The translations under genes were made by a program, and so were the position numbers. The notes under the pieces are model-generated. The model did no database searches. It saw nothing but the letters and a program-made list of their open reading frames with translations, and had not been told where the DNA came from. A stretch of 41,718 nt of DNA, from contig PBNK01000011.1 in assembly GCA_002723085.1 (NCBI GenBank), forward strand, positions 1-41,718. Reading direction: 5' to 3'. This DNA comes from Crocinitomicaceae bacterium. GTDB taxonomy: Bacteria > Bacteroidota > Bacteroidia > Flavobacteriales_D > Parvicellaceae. This document shows, in pieces, positions 25,401 to 35,132 of the stretch; position 1 is the first letter of the stretch, and every line of letters starts with the position of its first letter.

Positions 25401-27185
25401 CTACAGTTGCAGAATTTGACTTATCAGCGATACACTAAAAATCGTAAGTAAAAACCAACCAATAAAACCCTGTATTACAGCAACGTATCTTGATAAACCC
25501 TTTACAGGAATATCTCCAAAACCAAGTGTTGAAAAAGTATTTACACTTAGCACAAATGAGTTTAAAGCTCTAAGTAAAAAGAGATAAAGGCCATAAAATG
25601 TAATGAAACTAAAAAGCAACAGGCTTTTAAAAACTCTATTTCTAAAGCTGTAGTTTTTCCATTCTCCGTAGTTGAATTCTGATTTTTTGTAAAAAAACTT
25701 TAATAATTTATATTTTAAAATAGATACTTGATATAATGGTCTTGAAAGTAAATAAAAAAACAAAGGAAGCTTATTTCTAGCATCGGAAAGCTCTTGTTTA
25801 AACTCATTAAATGATTGTATTTTTTCATTTTGATTTTCATCAAAAAAATCAACCAAATGTTTATCTGTAGTAAGATAGACTAAAATTTTTCTATACTGCT
25901 TAATTAAAAAGCCTCTATTGATTTGATCCCAAGAACTAAAGAAAAAGAAATAGAAAACGGCAAATAAAATTATAATATAAAAAGAAATTATTAGGGATTT
26001 TGCAGGGTTGGTTCCGTAGTCACAAAACAACTTTAAAAACTTATTGATATACAACTCAAAAAACTTATTTAAGGTTTTATTTTGGCTATATTCATAAGCC
26101 AACATTTTAGTTTCAATTTCCTTTAAATCAACATAACATTGATTAGCAGAAGTCATATCTCCTCTAGTTTTATACATGTTAAAAAACTTATTGTAAACAC
26201 TTATAAGTTCTTTATAATTAAAAACATCACTTAGCTGTTCATTACTATTTGCTAAATAAGGCACAAAAAAATCATCACTATTGTGATCTCTTAAACAAAT
26301 TTTACCTCCTGAAATAAGCGAATAATCAAAGTGTGTATTGTTCTTTAAAAAATTAACACCATTAAAACCTAAAGGATAACCAAAATTGGATTCTTTAACT
26401 TCAAATCTTGATTTAACATTTAGCTTGTTTGAAGAAAATATTGCTTTATTAAAATTAGAATTATCAATTTCAACATTTTTAAACTCTCCTCCAACCACGA
26501 AAATATTTTGATAATCAGATGAATCCGTATAAAGTGTTCTCTCTTTAAAATCACATTCATTAATAATTAAAGTATTTATCAGCTCGTTATCATTTTCAAC
26601 CAACCCTAAATCAAAATCACGAAAAATATCACCCAAAAGGATTGAAGTATTTGTTATATCTCTTTTAAAAGAACTTCTTTTGAAACTCAACTCTCCAATA
26701 TTATTATTGTAAAAGTAAATACCGTTAAATGAACAATTGTTAAACCATATGTCTTTAATATTACTGTTTACAATGATTAATCCCTTTTTAAAATCACAAT
26801 TGCTAAAACCACCCCACCAATTATCCATTTCAAAAATCACAACAGGTTTATTAAACTCTATATGTCTGAAAGTCATGATTAAATCTTCACGAAAAGAAAC
26901 ATTTTTAAGAAAAACTTCACAGTGAACATTATAATCTCTAGACTTAACTACACTGTCGTAGTAGTCTATATTACCCCCACTATAAAAAGCTATATCATCT
27001 TTATAAATTCTAAAATCAAATTTTACATTGGTATCTGTTAGTTGAAATATTGAGTCTTCACAAGAAGTAATATCCTCAATTAGTTTACTAACGTGTAAAA
27101 CTTCAGAACTTTTTTGAGCATTTAGAAAAAGGCTGAAAAAAATAATAAAAATTATACTGAAATATGACTTTAAATAATCATTCAC
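25401..27185 (-). CDS. K+ channel with N-terminal pentapeptide-like beta-helix domain
   Basis: The 594-residue protein starts with a signal-like or anchoring hydrophobic segment (about 8-23). A region of short beta repeats follows (about 60-310: FNNCSFNGIYFYNNNIGELSF, NTLIINECDFKE), of pentapeptide-repeat/right-handed-helix type. After a linker there is one membrane span (about 390-415), a cytoplasmic loop, then a two-TM pore module: TM1 (about 520-540), selectivity filter TLGFGD at 553-558, and TM2 (about 568-592). The filter is typical of K+ channels. The repeat domain may sense a ligand or the cell wall; this is inference. It may be the third gene of the phoH-purC transcript (32 bp after purC). 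Confidence 0.85.
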   Translation of the reverse strand: MNDYLKSYFSIIFIIFFSLFLNAQKSSEVLHVSKLIEDITSCEDSIFQLTDTNVKFDFRIYKDDIAFYSGGNIDYYDSVVKSRDYNVHCEVFLKNVSFREDLIMTFRHIEFNKPVVIFEMDNWWGGFSNCDFKKGLIIVNSNIKDIWFNNCSFNGIYFYNNNIGELSFKRSSFKRDITNTSILLGDIFRDFDLGLVENDNELINTLIINECDFKERTLYTDSSDYQNIFVVGGEFKNVEIDNSNFNKAIFSSNKLNVKSRFEVKESNFGYPLGFNGVNFLKNNTHFDYSLISGGKICLRDHNSDDFFVPYLANSNEQLSDVFNYKELISVYNKFFNMYKTRGDMTSANQCYVDLKEIETKMLAYEYSQNKTLNKFFELYINKFLKLFCDYGTNPAKSLIISFYIIILFAVFYFFFFSSWDQINRGFLIKQYRKILVYLTTDKHLVDFFDENQNEKIQSFNEFKQELSDARNKLPLFFYLLSRPLYQVSILKYKLLKFFYKKSEFNYGEWKNYSFRNRVFKSLLLFSFITFYGLYLFLLRALNSFVLSVNTFSTLGFGDIPVKGLSRYVAVIQGFIGWFLLTIFSVSLISQILQL

Positions 27186-27217
27186 AATACATAAGTTAAG
27201 AAAATTAATTCTAAAAC

Positions 27218-28159
27218 TTACTGGGATAGAAAACTTAGTACGTTTTTCTCAATTCTATTAAGAGGATCTTGCAAATCAGATTTAACAAATTTATTACCAC
27301 TTACATTTTCATACAATTCAATATACCTTTCGGAAACAGATTGAACAAATTTATCGTTCATTTCAGGTATTGTTTGCCCATCTTTTCCTTGAAAACCATT
27401 TTCCATTAACCATTCTCTAACAAACTCTTTACTCAATTGTTTTTGTGGTTCGTTATTATCTTGTCTTTGTTGATATCCTTCAGCATAAAAATACCTGCTT
27501 GAGTCTGGAGTATGAATTTCATCAATTAAATAAATTTTACCATCTTTTTTACCAAATTCATATTTAGTATCAACCAAAATAAGTCCTCTTTCAGCAGCAA
27601 TATCAGTTCCTCTTTGAAATATTTTTCTTGTATAATTTTCTAACTGAACGTACTCAGACTCAGAAACTATTCCTTGATTAATAATTTCTTCTCTAGAAAT
27701 GTCTTCATCATGGCCCTCATCAGCTTTTGTTGAAGGAGTAATTATTGGTTCAGGAAATTTTTGATGTTCTTTCATTCCATCAGGCATCTCAACTCCACAT
27801 AATATTCGCTTGCCAGACTTATAGGTTCTCCATGCATGACCAGTAAGGTATCCGCGAATAACCATTTCTACTTTGTAAGGTTTACAACAATGACCAATTG
27901 TAACATTTGGATCAGGCGAAGCTAATCTCCAATTAGGAACTATATCTTTTGTTGCCTCAAGAAATTTTTCTGCCAATTGATTTAGCACTTGTCCTTTAAA
28001 TGGAATGCCTTTTGGCAACACAACATCAAAAGCAGAAATTCTATCGCTGACAACCATGACTAAAAAGTCATTATTAATATTATATACGTCTCTAACTTTT
28101 CCATGATACACATCTACTTGATTAGGAAAATTGAATGATGTTGAAGTTATTGCTTTCAA
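27218..28159 (-). CDS. purC: Phosphoribosylaminoimidazole-succinocarboxamide (SAICAR) synthase
   Basis: The 313-residue protein condenses CAIR with aspartate in purine synthesis, using ATP. Motifs seen: [26 protein letters not shown] near the N-terminus, [28 protein letters not shown], and [13 protein letters not shown]. Length matches the longer type common in Bacteroidota. Its start overlaps the phoH stop by 4 bp, so the two are translationally coupled. No purine riboswitch or other leader is possible in this arrangement. Confidence 0.97.
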   Translation of the reverse strand: MKAITSTSFNFPNQVDVYHGKVRDVYNINNDFLVMVVSDRISAFDVVLPKGIPFKGQVLNQLAEKFLEATKDIVPNWRLASPDPNVTIGHCCKPYKVEMVIRGYLTGHAWRTYKSGKRILCGVEMPDGMKEHQKFPEPIITPSTKADEGHDEDISREEIINQGIVSESEYVQLENYTRKIFQRGTDIAAERGLILVDTKYEFGKKDGKIYLIDEIHTPDSSRYFYAEGYQQRQDNNEPQKQLSKEFVREWLMENGFQGKDGQTIPEMNDKFVQSVSERYIELYENVSGNKFVKSDLQDPLNRIEKNVLSFLSQ

Positions 28160-29097
28160 GATTTATTGTTGTTAAATGCTTTAATAATTTGTTTTACTAA
28201 CGGATGTCTTATTACATCTGTCTCATCTAAAAAAACCATATCTATTCCTTTAGATTTTTTAAATAATTTCATAGCTAGTTTTAATCCGCTATTTTGATTT
28301 TTCGGCAAATCTATTTGAGTTACATCACCAGTAATTATAAATTTTGCAGATCTTCCCATTCTGGTAAGAAACATTTTAATTTGACTTTCAGTAGTGTTTT
28401 GACCTTCATCTAAAATAACAAAGGCATTATCTAAGGTTCTTCCTCTCATGAATCCCAATGGAGCAATTTGAATGATGCCTTCTTCCATATATTCAGATAA
28501 TTTTTCAGATGGAATCATATCCCTTAGAGCATCAAATAAAGGCAATAAATAAGGATCCAATTTATCTTTTAAATCTCCTGGAAGAAAACCTAAATTCTCA
28601 CCTGCTTCAACAGCTGGCCGGGTTAAAATAATTCTTTTTACCGATCTATTTTTAAGTGCTTTTACCGCAAGAGCAACAGCAGTATATGTTTTACCAGTAC
28701 CGGCTGGCCCAATTGCAAATAATAAATCATTTTTCTCAATAGAATCTACCATTTGAACTTGGTTTTTTGTCCTTGCTCTAACCACTAATCCCTTATTTCC
28801 ATAAATGAGAACTTTTTTTTGAAAATTAATGTCAGACATTGTATAACTGCCATTTAAAATACTTTTTAAATGTTCTTTATTAAGAGAATTAAAATTATTA
28901 TAATGACCAATAATTACATCCCATACAGTATTAAAATCGTCGATTGTATCGGAATCTCCAATAACTTTAAGTTTATCTCCACGAGCTATAACTTTTATTT
29001 TAGGATAATGACTACGAATTAAAGACAGGTTAGTATCTTTCGGTCCAAATAGATTAGCCTGATCAATTTTAGTTATGTCAAATATTATTTCTTGCAA
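28156..29097 (-). CDS. phoH: PhoH-family ATPase
   Basis: A 313-residue cytoplasmic P-loop protein. Walker A is GPAGTGKT at 130-137 and Walker B is FVILDEGQN at about 226-234. [12 protein letters not shown] and a late [14 protein letters not shown] are typical of PhoH/YbeZ proteins. The N-terminal ~100 residues form the small KH-like domain of the YbeZ branch. These proteins are linked to RNA metabolism and work with YbeY endonuclease; ybeY is not in the window. It heads the phoH-purC operon and is divergent from the SAM hydrolase gene, an adjacency I recall from other Bacteroidota. Confidence 0.95.
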   Translation of the reverse strand: MQEIIFDITKIDQANLFGPKDTNLSLIRSHYPKIKVIARGDKLKVIGDSDTIDDFNTVWDVIIGHYNNFNSLNKEHLKSILNGSYTMSDINFQKKVLIYGNKGLVVRARTKNQVQMVDSIEKNDLLFAIGPAGTGKTYTAVALAVKALKNRSVKRIILTRPAVEAGENLGFLPGDLKDKLDPYLLPLFDALRDMIPSEKLSEYMEEGIIQIAPLGFMRGRTLDNAFVILDEGQNTTESQIKMFLTRMGRSAKFIITGDVTQIDLPKNQNSGLKLAMKLFKKSKGIDMVFLDETDVIRHPLVKQIIKAFNNNKS

Positions 29098-29129
29098 ATA
29101 TTATGGAATATTTTGATGATAAAATATTG

Positions 29130-29137
29130 TATTTTTG
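29130..29137 (+). promoter_or_regulatory. Putative -7 box (TATTTTTG)
   Basis: TATTTTTG matches TAnnTTTG and lies 42 bp before the SAM hydrolase start. A TTTG lies at 29112-29115, but the 14-bp gap is shorter than usual for a -33/-7 pair. Confidence 0.4.
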
Positions 29138-29179
29138 GAAGGCAAAGGTAAAAAATACGTAATATAAATTTCAAAAAAA

Positions 29180-29977
29180 ATGTTTATTACATTAACAACT
29201 GACATGGGTTTAAAAGATTACTACGTAGCTACCTTAAAAGGAGCTATTTACAGTGAGCTTCCTAATGCTAATATTATTGACATAACCCATAACATAACCC
29301 CTTTTGACATTACTAATGCTGCTTTTGTTATAAAAAACTCCTACAAACATTTCCCAAAAAATACTATACATGTTATTGGAATTGATGCTGAACCTAGTGA
29401 AGCTACAAGACATATAATTGTTAAAACACACGATCAATACTTTATAGGTGCTGATAACGGAATATTTTCTTTAATATTTGATAAACAACCAGATGGAGTT
29501 TGGGAAATTAACCTAAAAACAGATGGGGAAGATTTTTCCTTTCCTACAAAAAATATTTTTATTAAATCTGCTTGTCATTTAGCAAGGGGTGGATTACCAG
29601 CAGTTATTGGAAACCCTATTAATAAAATAAAAAGCAAACAACTTTTTAGGCCTATCATTGAACCCAATTCTATTAAAGGTATGGTTAGCTACATAGATGA
29701 GTATGGAAATATAATTACTAACATAACCAAACAACTATTTAAAGAAATTGGAAAAAGTAGGCCATTTAATATTAACCTTACAAGATCAGGTTACAGTATT
29801 CAAAAGATTCATTCAAGATATGGAGAAGTTCCTGAAGGTGAAAGAATAGCTTTATTTGGCAGCAGTGGGTTTTTAGAAATTTCCATTAATAAAGGTGTCC
29901 AAGGATCAGGGGGTGGAGCTAGCCAGCTTTTTGGAATTGGATTAAATGACACCATAACCATTGACTTTAAAGATTAA
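29180..29977 (+). CDS. SAM hydrolase (SAM hydroxide adenosyltransferase, chlorinase/fluorinase superfamily)
   Basis: The 265-residue protein starts with FITLTTDMGLKDYYVATLKG and has IIDITHNITPFDITNAAFVI, VIGIDAEPSEATRHIIV and FIGADNGIFSL, the superfamily signatures (DUF62). A C-terminal beta-barrel domain begins about residue 170 (GMVSYIDEYGNIITNI). Most non-actinomycete members hydrolyse S-adenosylmethionine to adenosine and methionine, not halogenate, and I expect that here. The Gly-rich loop GVQGSGGGASQLFG is near the end. First gene of a likely four-gene run with the ABM protein, hutI and a DUF2490 protein. Confidence 0.92.
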   Translation: MFITLTTDMGLKDYYVATLKGAIYSELPNANIIDITHNITPFDITNAAFVIKNSYKHFPKNTIHVIGIDAEPSEATRHIIVKTHDQYFIGADNGIFSLIFDKQPDGVWEINLKTDGEDFSFPTKNIFIKSACHLARGGLPAVIGNPINKIKSKQLFRPIIEPNSIKGMVSYIDEYGNIITNITKQLFKEIGKSRPFNINLTRSGYSIQKIHSRYGEVPEGERIALFGSSGFLEISINKGVQGSGGGASQLFGIGLNDTITIDFKD

Positions 29978-29978
29978 T

Positions 29979-30272
29979 ATGATAAAGAGGATAGTTAAAT
30001 TATCAATTGAAAATAAAAAGAAGCAGGATTTTATTGATTTATTTACTCATAATCAAAGATTAATTTCTTCTTTTGAAGGGTGTTATAGTGTGGAGCTAAT
30101 TCAGGATATCAATCAAAAAAATATTTTTTTCACTTTAAGTGTATGGGAAAACGAAAATGCATTAAATAATTATAGAAACTCAAACTTATTTAATGGGATA
30201 TGGTCTAAAACGAAAACTTTTTTTAATGATAAACCAGAAGCCTGGAGTTTAGAAAAGATAAGTATAAAATAA
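29979..30272 (+). CDS. Antibiotic-biosynthesis-monooxygenase (ABM) domain protein
   Basis: A 97-residue dimeric alpha/beta-barrel type protein: IVKLSIENKKKQDFIDLF, then SSFEGCYSVELIQDIN and FFTLSVWENENALNNYRNS. I place the start at ATG 29979, just after the previous stop. An upstream TTG at 29961 in the same frame would add six residues overlapping the SAM hydrolase gene. ABM-domain proteins vary in function (heme degradation, quinol oxidation, or none known), and no active-site residue settles it here. One base separates it from hutI. Confidence 0.85.
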   Translation: MIKRIVKLSIENKKKQDFIDLFTHNQRLISSFEGCYSVELIQDINQKNIFFTLSVWENENALNNYRNSNLFNGIWSKTKTFFNDKPEAWSLEKISIK

Positions 30273-30273
30273 T

Positions 30274-31506
30274 ATGATTTTAACTAATATAAAGCAATTA
30301 GTAGGGATACAATCAGAAGATAAACTTAAAACTTCTGGATTTGAAATGAATAAACTTAACATTATTGAAAATGCTTATTTACAAATTAATAATGGTAAAA
30401 TAATTGGTTTTGGAAAGATGAAAGATCTTTCAATGGACGAAATAGAAGAAGTTGAAGATTTAACTGGCAAGCTAGTTTTACCTGCTTGGAATGATTCACA
30501 TACTCATCTAGTTTACGCAGGGACAAGAGAAAAAGAATTTATTGACCGAATTAATGGATTATCCTATGAAGAAATAGCTGCCAGAGGAGGTGGAATACTA
30601 AATTCAGCTAAACTGATGGAAGAAACTTCTGAAAATGATTTATATGCTGCAGCTGAAAATAGACTTAAGCAGGTAATGAATATGGGTACTGGAGCGATTG
30701 AAATTAAAAGTGGTTATGGTCTTTCATTGAATGGAGAATTAAAAATGTTAAGAACCATTAAAAGACTAAATGAAAAATTTGACTTAACAGTTAAAGCAAC
30801 TTTCTTAGGTGCTCATGCACTTCCAAAAAAATATAAAAACAATAAAGAAAAGTACCTTGATTTAATTATTAAGGAGATGCTTCCAAATATAGAAAAAGAA
30901 GGTCTTGCAGAATATATTGACATTTTCTGTGAAACTAATTATTTTTCGGTAGATGATATGCATAAAATACTTGAAGCTGGAAGGAAACATGGGTTAAAAC
31001 CAAAAGTTCATGTAAATCAATTCACAAGTATTGGAGGAATTCAAAAAGCTATTGAATGGGATGCTATTTCTGTTGATCATTTAGAAGTCATGAATGGGAA
31101 AGATTTTAATGCTCTAAAAAACAAATCAACAATTGCAACACTTCTTCCCTCCTGCTCTTTCTTTATTAACATACCATTTGGACCTGCTAAGAAGTTAATT
31201 GAAAAAAATATAAGTTTTGCATTAGCAACAGACTATAACCCTGGATCATCTCCAAATGGAAACATGAACTTAGTAAATGCTTTGGCTTGTATAAAAATGA
31301 ATATATCTCCTGAAGCAGCTTTTAATGCTAGCACCTTGAATGGAGCTTATGCTATGGAAATATCTAAAAATACAGGTTCTATAACAGAAGGGAAATTAGC
31401 TAACATTAATGTTACTTCAAATATTAACTCCTATGGATTTATGCCTTATTCCTTTGGGCAAAACCATATAGAAAGAACTATGATTAAAGGAAAATGGATT
31501 AATTAA
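30274..31506 (+). CDS. hutI: Imidazolonepropionase
   Basis: The 410-residue amidohydrolase opens imidazolone-5-propionate to N-formimino-L-glutamate in histidine breakdown. Metal-site and substrate motifs seen: NDSHTHLVYAGTREKEF (HxH), RGGGILNSAK, GAIEIKSGYGL, FLGAHALP, KVHVNQF, VDHLEVM and ATDYNPGSSPNGNMNL. Length is normal for the family. No other hut gene (hutH, hutU, hutG) is in the window, so the rest of the pathway must lie elsewhere. It sits in a run with the SAM hydrolase and ABM genes. Confidence 0.97.
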   Translation: MILTNIKQLVGIQSEDKLKTSGFEMNKLNIIENAYLQINNGKIIGFGKMKDLSMDEIEEVEDLTGKLVLPAWNDSHTHLVYAGTREKEFIDRINGLSYEEIAARGGGILNSAKLMEETSENDLYAAAENRLKQVMNMGTGAIEIKSGYGLSLNGELKMLRTIKRLNEKFDLTVKATFLGAHALPKKYKNNKEKYLDLIIKEMLPNIEKEGLAEYIDIFCETNYFSVDDMHKILEAGRKHGLKPKVHVNQFTSIGGIQKAIEWDAISVDHLEVMNGKDFNALKNKSTIATLLPSCSFFINIPFGPAKKLIEKNISFALATDYNPGSSPNGNMNLVNALACIKMNISPEAAFNASTLNGAYAMEISKNTGSITEGKLANINVTSNINSYGFMPYSFGQNHIERTMIKGKWIN

Positions 31507-31515
31507 ATATAAAAA

Positions 31516-32217
31516 ATGAAAAACAAAGTAATTTTAAGTTTGGCAATTTTAATTTTATCAAATGTTTCAATTGCTCAAAAAGAAGAAAGTTTAGGAAATT
31601 GGTTAATGTATTTTGGAACTCATAAACTAAACGACAAGCTCAGTTTACATTACGAAACACAATTACGTAATTATAAGGTAACTTCAAATTTCAATCAACT
31701 TCTTCCAAGAGTTGGCATCAATTATAAAATTGATGATAACTCTATGGTAACTGCTGGATATGCATTGATTCCAACTCAAAGTGAGTTTAATGATGGCTGG
31801 AACGAATCTATGTCTGTGGAAAATAGAATATGGCAACAATTCATTTTAAAAAATAAGATAGGTAATATAAGCATTAGGCACCGTTATAGACTAGAACAAA
31901 GATGGATTAAATCACAATATCATTTAAATCATATTAATCCAGTTACAAATACAACTTATAAAAATAGAGCACGATACATGTTGTCTGTTAAAATTCCATT
32001 ATCAAAAAATGAAGACTTTCCATTATTTCTTTCAGTCTATGATGAAATATTTTTAAACATTTCAGATACCCCATTTGATCAAAATAGACTTTTTGGAGCA
32101 CTTGGTTTTCAGTTAAGTAAAAGCATGAATATACAAGCTGGTTACTTGAGACATAGAACTGGTGATTTGAATTTAAACAGATTACAACTGGCTGTATTCC
32201 TGAATACAGGAAACTAA
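31516..32217 (+). CDS. DUF2490 outer-membrane beta-barrel protein
   Basis: A 233-residue protein with signal peptide (about 1-20, ending SIAQ). Alternating strands typical of DUF2490 follow: LGNWLMYFGTHKLNDKLSLH, LPRVGINYKIDDNSMVTAGY, ISIRHRYRLEQRWI. It ends in a short strand with aromatic content (LQLAVFLNTGN). It is predicted to sit in the outer membrane; function of the family is unknown. It follows hutI by 9 bp and its end overlaps the convergent TonB receptor gene by 4 bp. Confidence 0.88.
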   Translation: MKNKVILSLAILILSNVSIAQKEESLGNWLMYFGTHKLNDKLSLHYETQLRNYKVTSNFNQLLPRVGINYKIDDNSMVTAGYALIPTQSEFNDGWNESMSVENRIWQQFILKNKIGNISIRHRYRLEQRWIKSQYHLNHINPVTNTTYKNRARYMLSVKIPLSKNEDFPLFLSVYDEIFLNISDTPFDQNRLFGALGFQLSKSMNIQAGYLRHRTGDLNLNRLQLAVFLNTGN

Positions 32218-34514
32218 AACTCAGCTCTCAATTGAAGCATAAAGGTTCTTGGTGAACCCATGTTTGCTGGCCTTATTAAATAAGGTGTATTAAATATATT
32301 TTCACCTAAAAGACCTAATGTGAAACCATTTTCAAACTTATACTTAATTCGAGCGTCAAATAAATGGTATCCATTATTTAATCTTTCCAAAGAATTATTG
32401 ATTCCTAAATCAACTGTACCAATATTTGGATTATCAAGATTAAAAAGTTCAGTTGTAAAAACTTCATCAATGTTTATCATTTTCGCATTGTATTGGTAAG
32501 AAAAACCCAAACTAAAAGCATCTTTGTATTTAAATTCTAGATCAAAACGTACAGTCTGTCTATGTCTATACTTCAAAACTGATCCAGTAGTATCTGAACT
32601 TGTATTATTAAAAGTATAATCTATTGTATTTGAATAATTTGTAGCAAATGAAGAATCTGGATAAACAGAAATAGGATTAGACCATGTAAAACCACTTAAA
32701 ATTGCAAAAGAAAAATTTTCACTAATAGATCCACTTCCGTTTAATGTAAATTCAAAACCTGGGATTTTTGTAGTTCCAACATTCTGAGAAATAAATCCAA
32801 TTCCGAAAAGCGGATCACTTGTTGGACCCCATTGGCCAAAAGTAAATTCCATCATATCATTGTATTCCATTAAAAAGCCAACTAAGTCAATGTATCCACT
32901 AAAATCATCTATTTTAAATACTTTTTTAAATCCAATTTCTGACGTCCATCCTGATTCTGGTCTTAAGTTCAGATTATTATATAAGTTAACAGGTCCAATA
33001 TCTCCTCTCATATAAAGTTCAGTAATGGTAGGAAACCTAAAACCTTGACCAAAAGAAGCTCTTACATTAAATCCTTCTTTTAATTTATAATTTACACCAG
33101 CTCTAAAAACAGGTCTACCTACTTTTATGGTATCTAAATCAAAGTATTCATACCTAGCTCCACCAGAAAAATTCCATTTGGATACTTTATAATCAATTTG
33201 AGTATAACCGCTAATATTTTTGCCTTTTAATTCTCCTCCATAAGCATAGGCTCTACCCATCAATGTAGTTAATGTAGCACCAGAAGTAATTGTGGTATTA
33301 TCTGTTCTATACTGGTTTTGATATTCATTAAAAGTCAACAATGAAGTAATCGTACTTGGATTGTTGTTGACATAAGTGATGTTTCTTCTTAAAATTCTAC
33401 TTCTTAATGTATGTTTAAAAAAGTTTTTATAAAATGTAATATAAGGATCAATATAAAACCTAGAACCTGCATTTGGAATAGCCGTTCCATCAAATGGAAT
33501 ATAGGCAGAAGTATCAGAACTCCACATAGCAAAAAGAGGACTTTCTCTTTGCATATAATTGGCGTTAATTCCAAAAGTTACATCGTCCTTAACATATCTA
33601 GTATTCATAGATAAACGAGTTTGCACGTTATTTACATCCTTAACAAAACCTTTATCGTTGTAATGATTGGCCGAAAGTACTAAATCCAGTTTTTTTATTT
33701 TTCTAGAATGGGTCATGCTTACACCCGAACGCCATCTGGTATCATCTCCCCACCAATTTAAATTGGTATCAGATGGAGCATCCCAAAAACCTTGAAAAAA
33801 ACCTACTGTTGTTTTTGGTTCAATTCCTGGCATTTTTGTTTTAATGTTAACCACTCCATTTAAAGCTGAAGAACCATATAGTGCTGAAGAAGCACCTTTA
33901 ATTATTTCCATTTGCTCCACATTTTCCATTGGGATTAAATTAAACTCTACTTCACCTTGATCTGCTGATAGAATGGGCATATCATCTACCATAACTAAAA
34001 CCCTACTTCCAGTACCGTAACTCCATCCACTTCCAGCCCTTATATTTAATTGTCCATCTGTCAGTTGAACACCAGGAGCATTTCTAATAACATCAGCCAA
34101 TGTAATGCAGTTTTTACTTTCAATTAGCTTTGCTCCAATTACATCAACTGAAACGGTTACTTCTTCTAATTTTTGTTTAAACTTAGAAGCTGAGACTACC
34201 ATAACATCTAACTGATTATTTTCTTCAACGAGATAAATGTCTTTGACTATAGCCTTAGTAATTTGAACTGGAACCAACTGCGTTTGGTAACCAATATATG
34301 AATACATTATTTTATGAGACCCTGGCTCAAGTGATAGAGTGTATTCTCCATTGAAATCAGTAACTGTTCCTTTACTGTTGTTAACTTTTATATTTACACC
34401 TATTAATGGTTCTTTAGTGACAGCATCAAGTATTTTACCAGAAACAAAAGTTTCTTGAGCAAGAAAGATGCAAGAATATAATGTAGCAAATAATAAGAGA
34501 TAAAGTTTTGACAT
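32214..34514 (-). CDS. TonB-dependent receptor with N-terminal carboxypeptidase-like domain
   Basis: The 766-residue protein has a signal peptide (1-19), a CarboxypepD_reg-like domain (about 22-108: VSGKILDAVTKEPLIGVNIK) and a plug domain (about 110-225: GSGWSYGTGSRVLVMVDDMP, IIKGASSALYGSSALNGVVN). A 22-strand-type barrel ends in a typical FMLQLRAEF. Motifs such as RASFGQGFRFPTITELYMRG are shared with siderophore, heme and cobalamin receptors. Substrate is unknown: no SusD partner, riboswitch or dedicated binding protein is adjacent. The 237-bp upstream region holds inverted repeats that could serve regulation. Confidence 0.93.
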   Translation of the reverse strand: MSKLYLLLFATLYSCIFLAQETFVSGKILDAVTKEPLIGVNIKVNNSKGTVTDFNGEYTLSLEPGSHKIMYSYIGYQTQLVPVQITKAIVKDIYLVEENNQLDVMVVSASKFKQKLEEVTVSVDVIGAKLIESKNCITLADVIRNAPGVQLTDGQLNIRAGSGWSYGTGSRVLVMVDDMPILSADQGEVEFNLIPMENVEQMEIIKGASSALYGSSALNGVVNIKTKMPGIEPKTTVGFFQGFWDAPSDTNLNWWGDDTRWRSGVSMTHSRKIKKLDLVLSANHYNDKGFVKDVNNVQTRLSMNTRYVKDDVTFGINANYMQRESPLFAMWSSDTSAYIPFDGTAIPNAGSRFYIDPYITFYKNFFKHTLRSRILRRNITYVNNNPSTITSLLTFNEYQNQYRTDNTTITSGATLTTLMGRAYAYGGELKGKNISGYTQIDYKVSKWNFSGGARYEYFDLDTIKVGRPVFRAGVNYKLKEGFNVRASFGQGFRFPTITELYMRGDIGPVNLYNNLNLRPESGWTSEIGFKKVFKIDDFSGYIDLVGFLMEYNDMMEFTFGQWGPTSDPLFGIGFISQNVGTTKIPGFEFTLNGSGSISENFSFAILSGFTWSNPISVYPDSSFATNYSNTIDYTFNNTSSDTTGSVLKYRHRQTVRFDLEFKYKDAFSLGFSYQYNAKMINIDEVFTTELFNLDNPNIGTVDLGINNSLERLNNGYHLFDARIKYKFENGFTLGLLGENIFNTPYLIRPANMGSPRTFMLQLRAEF

Positions 34515-34626
34515 CTATAACAATGATAAAATAAAAATCAATTTAAAAATAACTTTAAAAAGTGAATTATTACATAAACTATGTTAATATATACACTTTA
34601 TAAATTAATACTCAAAATACATTTTT

Positions 34627-34700
34627 CTCATTAATAATGAGCCAAAAAAAATAATCTATTAATAATTAACACATTAGTTATTAACATTTATGGATGTTAA
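34627..34700. promoter_or_regulatory. Inverted repeats between divergent genes, possible operators
   Basis: Two perfect inverted repeats lie between the TonB receptor and the small secreted protein gene. CTCATTA-A-TAATGAG is at 34627-34641, and TTAACAT-(6 bp)-ATGTTAA at 34681-34700. In such AT-rich DNA some symmetry is expected by chance, so confidence is low. No Bacteroidota -7 box was found in this gap. Confidence 0.3.
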
Positions 34701-34751
34701 ACATGAAAAATTTTATAAAAAGAGAAGAGTTTAATATATTCACGACCCTTT

Positions 34752-35132
34752 TTGAAAATTTTGAATTTATCTAATTATAAATATATAGCCCTGTTCATTC
34801 TGTTTTTTGCAGGAAATTATTCTGCAATAGGTCAAGCATCAATTGTCCAACAAAATGGGGAACAATTTCAAATAAATAAAGAAAATTCTGAAGAAAAAGA
34901 TAACATTGTTAAAAACGATAAATTGATAGAAAACGAAAATAGTTTATTTAATAAAACACATATCTTTTCAAATAAAAATTACAGAAATAATCAAGAAATA
35001 CAACCAAAAAAAATAAGAACTACAAAAATTGGAGAACTGTTTTCAAGAATTGGTTTGGGTTTAAAAAAGTATTGTCAAGACAATAAAATTTCTGGTAAAA
35101 AAGCCCTAAGAATTCTTAAGATGATTAATTAG
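34752..35132 (+). CDS. Small secreted hypothetical protein
   Basis: The 126-residue protein starts at TTG 34752 and has a signal peptide (about 1-28, FILFFAGNYSAIGQ). An Asn/Lys/Glu-rich central segment with no clear fold follows. The last 35 residues (RTTKIGELFSRIGLGLKKYCQD to LRILKMIN) look like an amphipathic basic helix. I recognise no family. The stop overlaps the convergent kinase-like gene by 4 bp. The basic C-terminal helix could bind membrane or a partner; this is speculation. Confidence 0.55.
   Translation: MKILNLSNYKYIALFILFFAGNYSAIGQASIVQQNGEQFQINKENSEEKDNIVKNDKLIENENSLFNKTHIFSNKNYRNNQEIQPKKIRTTKIGELFSRIGLGLKKYCQDNKISGKKALRILKMIN

Noticed and set aside
29961-29978. TTG start for the ABM-domain protein
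   Set aside because: It would overlap the SAM hydrolase end, while ATG 29979 lies right after the stop and starts the domain properly.
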